From contig NW_022098004.1 of NCBI RefSeq assembly GCF_002288925.2, forward strand, positions 16,126,490 to 16,190,489: a stretch of DNA of 64,000 nt, read 5' to 3'. Shown here in pieces: positions 47,056 to 58,003 of this stretch. Both the position numbers and the translations under genes were made by a program. This DNA comes from Delphinapterus leucas. Lineage: Eukaryota; Chordata; Mammalia; Artiodactyla; Monodontidae. Position 1 is the stretch's first letter. Each line of letters starts with the position of its first letter. The notes under the pieces are model-generated. The model had not been told where the DNA came from. It did not search any database and saw nothing but the letters and a program-made list of their open reading frames with translations.

Positions 47056-47378
47056 TTTTTTTTTTTTTTTTTTTTTTTTGGCTGCGTTGGGTCTTCATTG
47101 CTGCACACAGGCTTTCTCTAGTTGCAGCGAGCGGGGGCTCTTCTTCGTTGCGGTGTGCCGGCTTCTCATTGCGGTGGCTTCTCTTGTTGCGAAGCACAGG
47201 CTTTAGGGCGCGCGGGCTCAGTAGTTGTGGCTTGTGGGCTCTAGAGCGCAGGCTCAGTAGTCGTGGCTCACGGGCTTAGTTGTTCCGCGGCATGTGGGAT
47301 CTTCCGGGACCAGGGCTCGAACCCGTGTCCCCTGCATTGGCAGGTGGATTCTTAACCACTGCGCCACCAGGGAAGGCT
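47056..47378 (-). mobile_element. CHR-type SINE (long form), inverted
   Basis: A T run of about 25 (47056-47080) is the tail, and the reversed head 'cgccaccagggaaggc' is at 47362-47377. The reversed B box 'cagggctcgaacccg' lies near 47311. The target duplication ttggaagtttttt is at 47049-47061 (merging with the T run) and 47381-47393. The internal order is that of the long form. Confidence 0.94.
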
Positions 47379-47380
47379 CT

Positions 47381-47700
47381 TTGGAAGTTTTTTATCGTTG
47401 TCGTTGAAGAAATTGGGTCATGTGGCGTCAAGAGTTTCAAACAGTCTGGTTTTTGCTGATTGCCTTCTCATGGTGGTGTTTACATTTTATTCACATAGTG
47501 GTGAAATTCAGTGTGGTTTTTATTATAATTGATAATACACTGTGTTATCTTTGGCCAGTGGGCATTTCTTCAATCAGCTCTTCCATAGAATTTTTCAGCC
47601 GTGCCAATGAGGCTTTCATCACCTGTGTGTTAAACTTTAATTCATTTCATTTCCATGGAATCATTTATCAGTTCTTCTGAAAAAACACAACCATTGAGGA
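47381..47700. repeat. Dispersed repeat (right part)
   Basis: Resumes after the SINE: 'caaacagtctggtttttgctg', 'attgccttctcatggtgg' and 'ctttggccagtgggcatttc' follow the same dispersed repeat as 46640-47048. Assignment is tentative. Confidence 0.45.
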
Positions 47701-48159
47701 TTTCTTGATGTTTGCTGCCTGAGTAGCAATGTTGCACCTCTTTCACTGTTGGCCTGAGTCGATGTGGAAGTCTGCATTCCCAGTGTTTGCGACGGCAGTG
47801 ACTGTATGAGGTGATTTGCGCTTTCTGGGAAATTCAGTTGAGAGGCTGATGGAGCGTGGGAGCTGAGGGAGGAACAAGCACCTCCTCTGCACCTAGGTGC
47901 ATAAGTGGAAGACACGGTGGGGACCGAGGGGACGCAGGAATTTCAATTCAGTGCTCTGCTCAGCAGCTGATTTCTCTTCCTTGATGGTTACGCAAGCGGT
48001 CTGAGAGGAGAGGGGTTGTTCCATAATCTGAGACTTTTTATTAAGCTGCCAATATACGGGATAAGAAGTTCTTACTAGTGACCTTTAATACCCTGGGCTT
48101 TGTAGATTGGTAAAGTAACTCCACTTTTTTCCAGAAACTTTTCCGCTACCGCCTTACTT
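47701..48159. other. Unique sequence
   Basis: No feature recognised. Confidence 0.4.
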
Positions 48160-48400
48160 TCAATTACTCCAACAGTTTCCCTGCTTTAACTTTGTCCCTC
48201 TACCCAGATCTATTCTTCACATAGCAGCCAGAGTCAGGGGAATTAGACCTACCACGGACCGAGACTTACTGTAAAGATACAGTGATTAAGACAGAGTGGT
48301 ATCAGCATAGAGATGGACAAATAGACCAGTGGACCAGAACACAGAGCCCAGAAACAGACTTAGATGCTTGCTCTAGGACAGAGTTGGTGCTGGAGACCAA
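48160..48400 (+). repeat. L2 scrap and L1 ORF2 scrap
   Basis: 48160-48240 has the L2-like 'tctattcttcacatagcagcc'. 48265-48400 has the L1-like 'gtggtatcagcatagagatgg' and 'agaccagtggaccagaacaca'. Both are short. Next to them, 48460-48545 has 'gctgcagggtattccatag', which looks like an inverted old L1 scrap. Confidence 0.55.
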
Positions 48401-48814
48401 CAGGAAATGATGAACACACTGTCTCATGACCATCTTTCCATCTCAGCTGCTCTTCATAGACAACATTTTAAATAGCTGCAGGGTATTCCATAGACCCCAT
48501 ATCTTGTTATGAAAGAGTTTTACTGAACTTTCAGATGTTTAATGATACAGTCTGAGTTCTAAGCCATGGAGGAGTAGAGGTGTTAAGCTCTAATAGAGGA
48601 TATGGTGGCATTACTCAGTGCCAGTCTGGTAAAGTTGGTGAAATGGCCATTACTGGGTCATTCAGGAACGTTTTTGCTTTCTGCCTTTATCACCCCACAG
48701 CCCCAATCTCAGCACAGGCTGGGGCTGTATTGTGGGCTGGTAGACTCTGGAGAAGGGAGAAGCAGTATATGGAGCAAAACAAAATAGATGCCAAGTTCCA
48801 TCTTTGCTCTTTAC

Positions 48815-48990
48815 AGCTTGTGATTCTGTAAGTCAGCATGATACCTAAGTTTCTTCATCTGCATACCAGGAACAGTAATATATTCCCTAGGATGATCGTG
48901 AGGATTTAAGTAAGATAATGTGTGTGGAGTACGCAATGTGCCTGCCGCACAGACTCAATATATGGAAGTCACTGTTAATACAAGCAGAAA
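48815..48990 (+). repeat. MIR fragment
   Basis: 'tttcttcatctgcataccag', 'gatcgtgaggatttaagtaa' and 'cctgccgcacagactcaata' follow the MIR 3' two-thirds. Confidence 0.65.
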
Positions 48991-49399
48991 GGAAGAGTAT
49001 CCAGCTGGTCATTTCTGTCTTCAGACGAAGCAAGAAGTTGGGTCAAAATGAGTAAAAATTAAATCAGGCATGTTCAGGGCAAAAAGGGACAAAAGGCTAG
49101 GATCTTGTTTGGGGACTATTGCTAAAGCACTTATCCTACTCAGTAGGGCACTAATTTCAGTGCCATTTTGTGGGGGGGAACTAGTATGGAAAGAGCAGAG
49201 TGCATGTGCAGTGCTTACTTCTGACTAAAGGTAGCATCCACTGTTACTGAGATGCACTGGAAGCCACTGGAGGTGTCAGAGTCTAAAAACACAACTATTG
49301 TGGGAACTTCTGAAGAAATGCAAAAGTGAGAGCTACATTATTTGGTTCTACCATGAAGAGATGAGACAGGAGAGTTGAAATGGAAAGTATAGGTAAAGA
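48991..49399. other. Unique sequence
   Basis: No feature recognised. A G-rich run 'gtgggggggaa' is near 49170. Confidence 0.4.
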
Positions 49400-50060
49400 G
49401 TAATCAGGCAAAAAAGAAAGCAAATATAGCAATATTGATATTAGAAAAGGTAGAATTTAAGGTTGAAGGTACAGAACAGAGGGAAGAGTGACAGGATAAT
49501 GTTAAAAACCCCAGTGAATAAAGGAGATATAATATCCATAAACCTGTATGCACCATACAATATAACAGCAAAACACATAAAGACAAAAGCTACTAAACAT
49601 ATAAGAAGATGTTAATTAAAATGAATAAGAGTTGGAGATATCTATACACATCTCTCAGAACTGGATATATCTAGGAGACAAAAATTAAGAACAGAGGGAA
49701 TTTAATATTTCTAAAAACTTGGTAGAATAAAGTGCTAAAGTTAACATTATCTGAGGAACTAGTGAATGCACTGAGGCAAGAAAAGGAAATCATTGGTATC
49801 AATATTGAGAAAAATAGATAAAGCTATCTCTTTTGTGCTGATATGTTTGAATAGCTAGAAAACCCAAGATACTCTAATGAAACACTAGTCAAATAAATAA
49901 GATAATTTAGTAAAGACAGTGAAGATAACAACACAAAAATCAATAGCTTCACTCTCTACTAGCAATAAGCACCTGGAAATGAGAATGGGAAAAAAATGAC
50001 AGTAAAGATTTTTTCAAAAACATAAAAATACATAGGGACAAATTTAACATAAAAGGAACT
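49400..50060 (+). mobile_element. Old L1 ORF2 (segment 1 of 3)
   Basis: A-rich, stop-filled ORF2 DNA: 'aaaggagatataatatcca', 'gctagaaaacccaagatac', 'caatagcttcactctctact' and 'acatagggacaaatttaaca'. It stops abruptly at 50060 and L1 resumes near 50360. Confidence 0.75.
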
Positions 50061-50360
50061 TGGACGTAGGCGATCTTTTCCTGTGGCAGCTACACCCTCT
50101 CCAGTGCTGTCCGAATTTCAGCCTTGGGTTCTGGGGTCCCACCTGCTCCCAAGTTCTTTGTTCCATCCTTGCATTCTTTCCTTCAGTCCTAGAAATAGTA
50201 CCTATTTCCTGCGTTTGCTATTTCTGTATCCCTTAGAGTCTTTTTTTAAACCCTTTTAGAAGTTAACCACCTTTTTACTAGTTAATAAGACTTTATATAA
50301 AATTTCCATGTTCAAATTACTGGCCTGGTTTCTGTCTCTTACCAGACCTTGACTAATACA
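50061..50360 (-). mobile_element. Candidate solo LTR-like insert in L1
   Basis: About 300 bases that are not L1. Reversed, it begins 'tgtattagtcaaggtctgg' and carries 'gagacagaaaccaggcc', a start reminiscent of mammalian LTRs. No clear target repeat. The family is not identified. Confidence 0.4.
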
Positions 50361-50843
50361 GATCTATATGAATAAAATTATAAAATCTTATTCGAAGAGC
50401 CCAAACAAGAACTGAAAGGATAGAAAGGTATTTTCTTAGATAAGAAGACTTAATATTTTAAAAGTATCCATTCTTCCCAAAATACATATCTAAATTTAAT
50501 GTAGTTCTAATTAGAATTCCAACAAAGTTTTTATTTTTTTGGAAATGGATAAAAATATCTTAAATTCTAATGGAAGGGTAATCACATGAGAACAGCCAAG
50601 AGAAGCATGAAAAATAAGAATTGTGAGGAGGATACGCCTTGCCAGATAGAATGTTACAGTAATCACATCTAAGTGGTATTGGCAGAAAGACAGACGAAGA
50701 GACCAGTGGAACAGAATGGAAAAATCCAGGAGAAGAGCCTAGGACACATTAGAATTTCACATATGACAAAGACAGAATTTTATTTCAGAGGCAGGGGGTT
50801 GTTTATTTAACAAGTCATGCTGCCATAAATGGCTAGCCATCTA
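50361..50843 (+). mobile_element. Old L1 ORF2 (segment 2 of 3)
   Basis: 'agaagacttaatattttaaa', 'gtatccattcttcccaaaat', 'tctaattagaattccaac' and 'gaccagtggaacagaatgg' continue L1 ORF2 in the right order. Confidence 0.75.
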
Positions 50844-51062
50844 CAGCAGAGGTGGTCAAGATTTTCCTATAAAGAGCCAGTTAGTAGATATTTTAGGCTT
50901 TTGTGGGCCTTACGGTCTTTGCCACAAGGATGCAGTTCTGCATTATATTGCAAGAGCAGCCATAGACCGTATGTAAATGAGTGGCCATGATTATGTTCCA
51001 ATAAAGCTTTATTTACAAACACAGACGGCTGGCTTATGGGCCATAGTTTGCCAGTGGTCTAG
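50844..51062 (+). mobile_element. MER1B-like hAT MITE in L1
   Basis: Left end 'cagcagaggtggtcaagattt', then 'gatattttaggcttttgtgg', 'gttccaataaagctttattt' and the right end 'ccatagtttgccagtgg'. Flanking atctacag and gtctagag are both close to the NTCTAGAN target preference of Charlie-type hATs and may be the decayed 8-bp duplication. The family name is recalled. Confidence 0.75.
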
Positions 51063-51447
51063 AGGAAAATGAAAGTAGCCTCCCTGTCTCTGACCAAATA
51101 CAAAAATAAATTCCAATGGAGTAAAGACTTAAATGTAAAATATAAACCATGAAAACCACTTAGAAGAAAAATCCAGGTGGACTATAGTCCCATTAAGAAG
51201 GACATCCACCTTAATCAAGCCAAGAAACCCAGAAGACATAAAGAAAAGCTGAACATATTTGACTATATAAAATTTTTATAAGGCAAAAGATGCCATCAAC
51301 AAAGTCTAAAGACAAAACAACATATTTGAGAAAAATGTTTGCATCACAGATGACTGATATCTCTAATCTACAAAGAGCTCTTAACCAATCTGCAAAAAAA
51401 AAAAAAAACAAAACCAATAGAAAAATGGGCAAAGGGTATGAATTTTA
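51063..51447 (+). mobile_element. Old L1 ORF2 (segment 3 of 3)
   Basis: 'ccaatggagtaaagacttaa', 'cttagaagaaaaatccagg', 'gactatataaaatttttata' and 'atctctaatctacaaagagc' continue ORF2. It ends near 'atgggcaaagggtatgaat'. Confidence 0.75.
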
Positions 51448-51449
51448 GT

Positions 51450-51590
51450 TTAAGGGCAGTTGGAAGCCCTTGAAGATTTGAGCAAGGGAGTGATATGATT
51501 TAGGCTTTAAAAAGATGACTCAGGCTGCTCTGTGAAAAATGGACTGTGGGGGGCAAGGGGTAACCATGGAACCAGGAAGGCCAGCTGGGA
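51450..51590 (-). repeat. L2 fragment, inverted
   Basis: 'ttggaagcccttgaagattt', 'gagcaagggagtgatatgat' and 'gctctgtgaaaaatggactg' match reversed L2. Confidence 0.6.
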
Positions 51591-53105
51591 TGTTTCTGCA
51601 GAGTCTCCAGAGAAGGCTTCATAGATGTTCAATAAACATGGGCTGGTGTTTGATGAAAACATCTATGCCATGCCCACTACGGCATCTAGGCCAAGGGTTC
51701 CTGAGCTGACCTCCTGATCCTTTCTTTGAGCGAAGGCGAAGTTCAGGATGTGGTATGACAATTTTAAGTTTTGTGATGTAAGCAAGTGTGCGTCGCTGGT
51801 GGTTTGAACCCAAGAGCTTTCTCTGTCCAGGGTAAACCCTGAGAGAATCCTGCCACTGGCCCACGTGCTTTGGTCCAACCGTCCTTCTTGGCTCTGCTTA
51901 TGGGGAGTGGGAAGCGGCAAGAAGGTTGCTGCAGCCTTGAGGAATTGCTGAATTCTTGCCCTGATGAGGCCGGGCACAGGAGGAAGGGGACGAGTCTGAG
52001 AAGAAAGGGGGAATGCTGACAAACATGGGGAGGGACAGGGCATGTGGCTGCAGCCTCTGGATGGGGGAAGGCTGCACCGACCAATTTCTTCTCTTCTTCT
52101 GAGGTTTGGGGATTCAACAACTGGGCTGCGAGTCGTTTTTTCCTTGTGTGAAGCCAAGAGTTTTCAACGGGTAAGTGGTCAGAGTAAAGTACCCACTTGC
52201 TTCTCCTCAGGTAGGAAGTGGGTTCCAGCCACCCAGCAAGCAGCAGGACCACAGCTGGAATGACAGCACAAAGGAGAGCTTGCCTCCCCCTGCAAGGCTG
52301 AGGGAGCCCGAGGCGAAAATCTGAGGCCGCACAGCAGAGGTGGGCCTGGAGCTGGAAACTCAGGCTCTGCGCGCAGAGCCTCTGCTTTTTCAAATGTAAA
52401 ATAAAAAATGTCCTGGTTGGGAGGGCTCTCTAGAGAAAAAAGAAAGAAAGCACGCAGATGTCAGCTGCTGGGGACAGGCAGCGGAGCTGATGTTTGGTGC
52501 CAAGGGAAGAGAACAGCATTTCCGCAGAGGGACCCTGCAGCCTGCGACATAGCTCTGTGCGGCTTATCTTCGCGAGGCCTCTCTGTTGCCTGCAATCCGC
52601 TGTGGAGCTGGCAAAGGAAAGTGGATCCAAAGGAACTGGGGGCTGGGGGTGGACCCTGTTAGCTCTCCAGCAAACCTGAACCTCACAGCTGCATCTGGAC
52701 AAGTTGAGGATGTGCTATTCTCCAGGGCTGAGCTGGTATCTATTGCCCCAAGGAGATGGGCACAAAGGGCCCCACTTGCCAAACATACTGGTCTTTGACA
52801 AAACAGCAATGCCCTGCACCGTGCACAAGCCTCAGTTCTGCACACTGGGAAGAGGGCGTGCCCTCTGGAGAGCACCCTCACGTCAGAGGTATTCAGGAAA
52901 TTCTGATCCTTTTGAGATCACTCTTGCATTGCCGAAACGCCTCTCAAAGAAGGGAGGCTCAACACACACACTTTGAAGAAGCAAATGAATGAATGAGCAG
53001 ATTATTTTTGAGTCAGGTTCTAATGATCCATCTGCATATGTAAACCCAAAGCAGAGGGGGGAACCAGGAGACTTCAGTCCCTGACATCACGTCTGATCTT
53101 TTAGA
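51591..53105. other. Unique, GC-richer sequence
   Basis: Three long overlapping frames lie here (209 codons minus at 51764-52393, 164 codons minus at 51663-52157, 105 codons minus at 52564-52881). They conflict with each other and show no domain. There is no CpG island or exon border that I can defend. Confidence 0.4.
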
Positions 53106-53158
53106 CCAGGGATCGGCAAACTACAGCCCCTGGGCCAATTCTGGCCTGCAGGTTACCA
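53106..53158 (+). mobile_element. MER1-like hAT, left piece
   Basis: 'agggatcggcaaactacagc' and 'cctgggccaattctggcctg' are one terminal part of a MER1-like element. The rest is displaced by the L1 that follows and resumes at 53435. Confidence 0.65.
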
Positions 53159-53159
53159 A

Positions 53160-53187
53160 GGGGTAAGGGTGGCGGGGGGGGGGGGGG
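53160..53187 (+). repeat. G-rich tract, G-quadruplex motif
   Basis: GGGG-TAA-GGG-TGGC then 14 consecutive G. It satisfies the four-run G3+ pattern on the + strand, at the junction between the MER1-like element and the L1 insertion. Confidence 0.85.
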
Positions 53188-53190
53188 ATA

Positions 53191-53434
53191 AATTGGGAGA
53201 TTGGGATTGACATATACACACTACTACATATAAAATAGATAACTATTAAGGACCTACTGTATAGCACAGGGAACCCTACTCAATACTCTGTAATGGCCTA
53301 TATGGGAAAAGAATCTAAAAAAGAGAGGATATATGTATATGTAAAACTGATTCACTTTGCTGTACACCTGAAACCAACACAATATTGTAAATCAACTATA
53401 TTCCAATATAATCTTTTAAAAAAAGAAAAAAAAA
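53191..53434 (+). mobile_element. L1 3' end (artiodactyl-type subfamily)
   Basis: 'gggattgacatatacacact', 'ggacctactgtatagcaca', 'ctcaatactctgtaatggc', 'gattcactttgctgtaca' and an A-rich tail. A different subfamily from the L1 tails at 8.9, 27 and 40 kb. It splits a MER1-like element. Confidence 0.88.
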
Positions 53435-53456
53435 GGTTTATTGGAACATAGCCACA
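53435..53456 (+). mobile_element. MER1-like hAT, right piece
   Basis: 'ggtttattggaacatagcc' continues the MER1-like sequence, then similarity is lost. Confidence 0.5.
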
Positions 53457-54686
53457 ATCAAAGAAAGTCTTGGGCATCCATGTTTCTTGCTTCATTGGCT
53501 TCACTTACTGATACAAGCCTAGCGGCATTCACCAAAGGAAAGGGCTGAAGCGTTCCACTTAGTTGATCCACGTGTTTGTGGACCGCCGAAAAGCTAGACA
53601 GACCCTGCAATGGACATTCATTGCATTTTGGCCCTCAGCAGCCATTCACCCCTTTCCCGATGGCAGCCATTTTCAGATCTATCTCTCTTCCCACCTCTGT
53701 TCACATGGTTCCAGTGGGGCTCACTCCGGGGGTACAGCACCTGATCCAGGCTTCATAACATCAACATATTGCATTTCTCCTGGGCCACTGTGATTGGTTG
53801 AGGGATGGGCATGTTACCCAGTGGGTTACCATGTGACTTTTGCAGGGATTTCTGTGAAAAAGATGTTCCCTCTTTTGCAGAGCATCTGTAGTGAGAGAAT
53901 TAGGATCTGGGTTACTGGAGCCGTTTTTTGACGCTGAGAGGAAACTCCTCCAAGGAAAGGAGCTTGTATGAAGGAGACTGCTCCAAGTGACAGGGGGAGA
54001 GAAGAAACTTGGTGACCTGGTTTAAGTCCCTAATCAAACTCTACCTCTGACCTGGCTACCTATCCAAGTAGATCTTCCCACGAGCCTCTCAGTTAGATGA
54101 GTCCGTACATCCCTTTGGCTCCAGCCATTTGGGGTTGGGGTATCTGTGCCTTGCAATTGAAAAAAAAAAGTCCTGATGGGAAAAGTTACTAAAACTTTCC
54201 TTTCTGTTGTGTTTAGACATCTGGGTTCATGTGCACTCTGGCCATACATGGAGTCCTCTCTTTAGGCTCCTGCATGTTTGAACACATTTTGGCACCTCTT
54301 CAGAAGATCATGTAAAAAACAGCTGCCCAGTTGCTACTGCTTATTGACCCTGGAAGTCTCAGTCTCTCCAACTGCAACTAGGTAATGTCACAACATCCCC
54401 TCGATTTCCAGAAGAAAGATCCTAGGCAAAGGGCTCAGGAATCCTGCCTTAAATCAACTGAGCAAAGTACTACCAAAGGGCAGGTCATCCCAGGCAAAAC
54501 TATACCAGGTAATGTTTTCTTTAGTACCATTCCATGGTCTTGTAGCATCTTCTCAACCTTAAAATAACCAATATTCTCTCTCTCTTTCTCTTTTTTTACT
54601 CTCTTATCAAAATGGCTTTCAGTTAGTAAACAAACTGGTAAGGGTCTTATTTGACAACATAATCAGGTATACAAGTTTTCAAATCA
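53457..54686. other. Unique sequence, possible unidentified old repeat
   Basis: The stretch 53770-54010 ('ggccactgtgattggttgagg' and following) has the feel of a dispersed LTR-like repeat but I cannot name it. A CT run is at 54576-54600. No gene is supported. Confidence 0.35.
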
Positions 54687-54701
54687 GAAAGATGAATTTG
54701 A

Positions 54702-55070
54702 GGGACTTCCCTGGTGGCGCAGTGGTTAAGAATCTGCCTGCCAATGCAGGGGACATGAGTTCGAGCCCTGGTATGGGAAGATCCCACATGCCACGGAGCA
54801 ACTAAGCCCGTGTGCCACAACTACTGAGCCTGCGCTCTAGAGCCCAAGCCACAACTACTGAGCCCGTGCACCACAACTACTAAAGTCTGCACACCTAGAG
54901 CCCGTGCTCCGCAACAAAGAGAAGCCACCACAATGAGAAGCCGCACACCACAACGAAGAGTAGCCTCCTCTCGCCTCAACTAGAGAAAAGCCCGCGAGCA
55001 GCAACGAAGACCCAGCGCAGCCAAAGCTAAATAAATACATAAATAAATTTATTTAAAAAAGAAAAGAAAA
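54702..55070 (+). mobile_element. CHR-type SINE (long form) inside a MIR
   Basis: Head 'cttccctggtggcgcagtgg', B box 'gagttcgagccctgg', and a body with a partial internal duplication ('ccacaactactgagcc' occurs twice) giving a longer copy. The tail is (AAAT) plus 'gaaaagaaaagaaaa'. Target copies gaaagatgaatttga (54687-54701) and gaaaaatgaattcga (55071-55085) differ at two sites. Confidence 0.93.
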
Positions 55071-55079
55071 GAAAAATGA

Positions 55080-55240
55080 ATTCGAATCCCAGGCCTGCCA
55101 CTTACTAGATGTGTTAGCATGGATAAGAAGTGTAAATTCTCTGAATCCCACTTCCCTTATTTTTAACACATTGGCCCTGCTGGGTTATCACAGGGAGGTG
55201 AGCTCATGAATACAGTGGTTAGTTGTCAGACAATTACTAC
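55080..55240 (+). repeat. MIR SINE (right part)
   Basis: 'gaatcccaggcctgccactt', 'actagatgtgttagcatgg' and 'ctctgaatcccacttccctt' are MIR. Its upstream part lies before the SINE, so the SINE split it. Confidence 0.7.
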
Positions 55241-56760
55241 ATAGCAAAAATAATATTACAGTCATAATATTAATACTGTTTTAGCTCCTCAGAGGTAATT
55301 GCATTTTTGAAGGGAATGATTCTTTCTTTAACCCAACATTAAGAATTCTAATGTTAGGATTTCGGTCACGGCAACAGAGCTGTTCCAGGTTTATGTATGA
55401 AGGCAGCCGCTTAATGAAGGTACACAGGAGCTCTGCATAGTCCTTAGGCAACAAAAATCAGAAATATAGGCCATAAGTGAGTATGTCAAATGAGGGACTC
55501 CAGAGATTGGAGTGACCCTTGGGTGACACTCAGGTCTAAAACATCTAGCTCTTGGACGTCATTATTATCACTGAATTGTGATGGGCAACCCTGGGATTGG
55601 TTTAGGGTGGGACGGCCATGAGCCTCTTACCAGGCTTTCCTTCTGCTTAGTCAAAGATGGCATCATCCAGTGAGTAACTTTGTAAGTAAACATAAGCTAG
55701 GTATACCCTCAGAGTCTTCCAGTAGCTTAGAGAAAGGGCCCAGTGGCAAGGAGGAGTAGTTCTTTCACTGTGAGAGCAGTCATCCCAGGATTCTTTCTTA
55801 AATGATGAAAAGGGGGGCACTTCAGGCAGTCAGCACATCCTGGTACTTCCATTCCATCTAACAGTGTATCATACGAGGTTGTGTGAGCCCAGTTCCCTTG
55901 GTGTACTAATAACCCCTGGTATGTGCATTACTTGAGCAAATGACAAGGTCCTGAAGTTAAAACTCAAGAACACTGAGTGTGGTACCCACTGGATCTGTGC
56001 CATGCAAGCAAATCCTCATCATTTCCCATTTTGGAAATTTCGCATTTCATTCCGCAACATGAATTTCACAACTTCATGGTAATATAGATTACCATTTAGA
56101 AAAAAATAACAAATAATATTCTGCTTGGGAGGAAAATCAGACATTAGGCTTCTGATAAAAGAGGGGTAATGTTGAAGACTTCAGGATGACATATTATCTT
56201 GGAGAATAAAAAGTCATTTATTGTTTTCATTTCCCAAGTCTGTGGGAAGAATTATTTAAAGATTATTTTCATAACTTTGAGCGCAATTAATTTCTACAAA
56301 ACCCATGGAAATTTTTCCTATTTTCAATGATTTCTCCCTCCATCTTTTCCCCTAAGAGCCCTTGAATCAGACAAAATTTTTCTTTTTAATTAAAAAAAAA
56401 TTGAATGGATGTGCCTCATGAGGGCTAGCAGTATTTAAAAGAACTGGTGATAATTTATTCAGGTCCATATATACAGTAATATAATATCTCTTCACACACG
56501 TTGCACAGAAACACCATGCAAACACCCACTGCTCCTCAGTGCGGTACCGTTCCTTGCTGGAACACACAGGAAACTTCCATATATCAGAGATCACTTATGA
56601 CAGCCCTGTCTCCTGTGTAAAAGGTCATCTCCCCACAGAAGAATAGCTCTCCTAGTTAAAGGGATACCAATTTTTAAGCACTCTGCCAAGCTGAAGACAG
56701 AGTGAATGAGTGAGAGAGGGAGATGTCAGATTTCAAATGCAGGGCACGCTCATTGCGCGC
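55241..56760. other. Unique sequence
   Basis: No gene or repeat recognised. AT-rich from 56000 to 56470. Confidence 0.4.
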
Positions 56761-56879
56761 TCGGGTGCTGAGCTGGTAGGAGGGGGAGAGAAACCTCTAT
56801 TTAGAGATGACTGAAAAAAAATCAGCGCTGCACGGTGCACTTCAGAGGGAACGGGGGAGGCTGTCCTTTCCCTCTTCAG

Positions 56880-56930
56880 ATGTGACAAGATGGCCGCCGT
56901 GGAAACAAGGCAACAGCAAATGGCGGCGAG
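56880..56930 (+). promoter_or_regulatory. Pair of YY1-like motifs
   Basis: 'caagatggccgcc' at 56886-56898 and 'caaatggcggc' at 56917-56927 both match the YY1 core (AAnATGGCnGC) on the + strand, ~31 bp apart. The surrounding 56750-56960 is locally CpG-richer than the window. No transcript is supported. Confidence 0.45.
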
Positions 56931-56972
56931 ATGCTTCCCGGATGCTGAGGAGATGTACCTGTATGTCTAAGC

Positions 56973-56974
<2 letters not shown>

Positions 56975-57020
<46 letters not shown>

Positions 57021-57053
57021 CTGTGTGTGTGTGTGTATCTGTGTGTGTGTGTG
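56975..57053. repeat. (TG)n microsatellite
   Basis: About 38 TG units with two 'atc' interruptions at 57019 and 57037. Alternating purine-pyrimidine could adopt Z-form. Likely length-polymorphic. Confidence 0.97.
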
Positions 57054-58003
57054 CAGGGGGTGGCACCTCGGCTAGGAGGCTTTTAAAGTTATGTGGGGAA
57101 AAGGGGTGTATTTAGAGGGAAGGGGCGGTCCTGAGGAACAGCAAAGGGTAATGATCTGGGAAAAGCAACCCTCCAGGAGAGCATGTTGACTCCAAGAAAT
57201 AGAATTTGCAGCGTTTTAACCATCTTGAACTCTAACAAAGCCAGATGATCAAGGACCCCTAAATACCCTAGTCTCCGCAAATGCGCACCAGCTGCTTAAA
57301 AATATCTTGTTTAAAAGGACCCTGAGACTACCCCAGATAAATGGGCAGGGGTGTGGAGGCACAGGCAGGGTCACCACTGAGCTAACCTGCCAAGCAGGCA
57401 ATGCCGATCTCTGCCCTCCTCCATCTTCTCCATCTCTCCCTCTCTCTCTCTCTCTCTGTCTTAGGCACGTTCGCTCCCTGCCAACCTTCCTTTCAGGAGT
57501 TGAGGACTTCCTTGCCATTCCTGGTTGCACCAGGCACCAATCTGGCTCAGCTTCCCCATTTCAAGGCCTATATGATAACCAGCCGGTCTGATAAACCAAT
57601 CTGGGTAACTGTATTTTCGTTCCTTCAGGACAGAGTAACGTTCAGTTAGGCCTTTTCCTTCACAAGGCAGATGCCCAAAACAAAGAGAGTGAGGCAGAAG
57701 GAATTTCAGACACTGTGTACAACTCCCCCGGGGTACCTCTGGGGCTGGAGCCTTTACATTGCTGTGACAGAGCACTGGTCCGCACAGACCACGGCCAGGG
57801 CGTCTTAGAGGATTTATCGCTCTCTGTACAGATGTGTGTTCTGTCTCTTTCTCTCCTCACCACTGCCCAAACCACACTCACATAACTACGCATCCCCACA
57901 CACAAAGATAGACACATGTGTGCTATACATGAGTGTGACACTCGCAAGCACGCTTGTGGTATTAGCATAGCCTTTCTGTTCCTTGGGCTTCTCAGCACTG
58001 TCT
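57054..58003. other. Unique sequence with (TC)n at 57435-57457
   Basis: A short TC microsatellite is present. Overlapping frames on both strands (128 codons minus at 57660-58046) have no domain. Confidence 0.45.

Noticed and set aside
54702..55070. CRISPR-like or satellite array because of repeated short units
   Set aside because: Repeated 'ccacaactactgagcc' units are internal to a SINE and not regularly spaced.
56807..57115. Cys/Val-rich 102-codon frame as a small protein
   Set aside because: The Cys-Val repeat is the translation of the (TG)n microsatellite.
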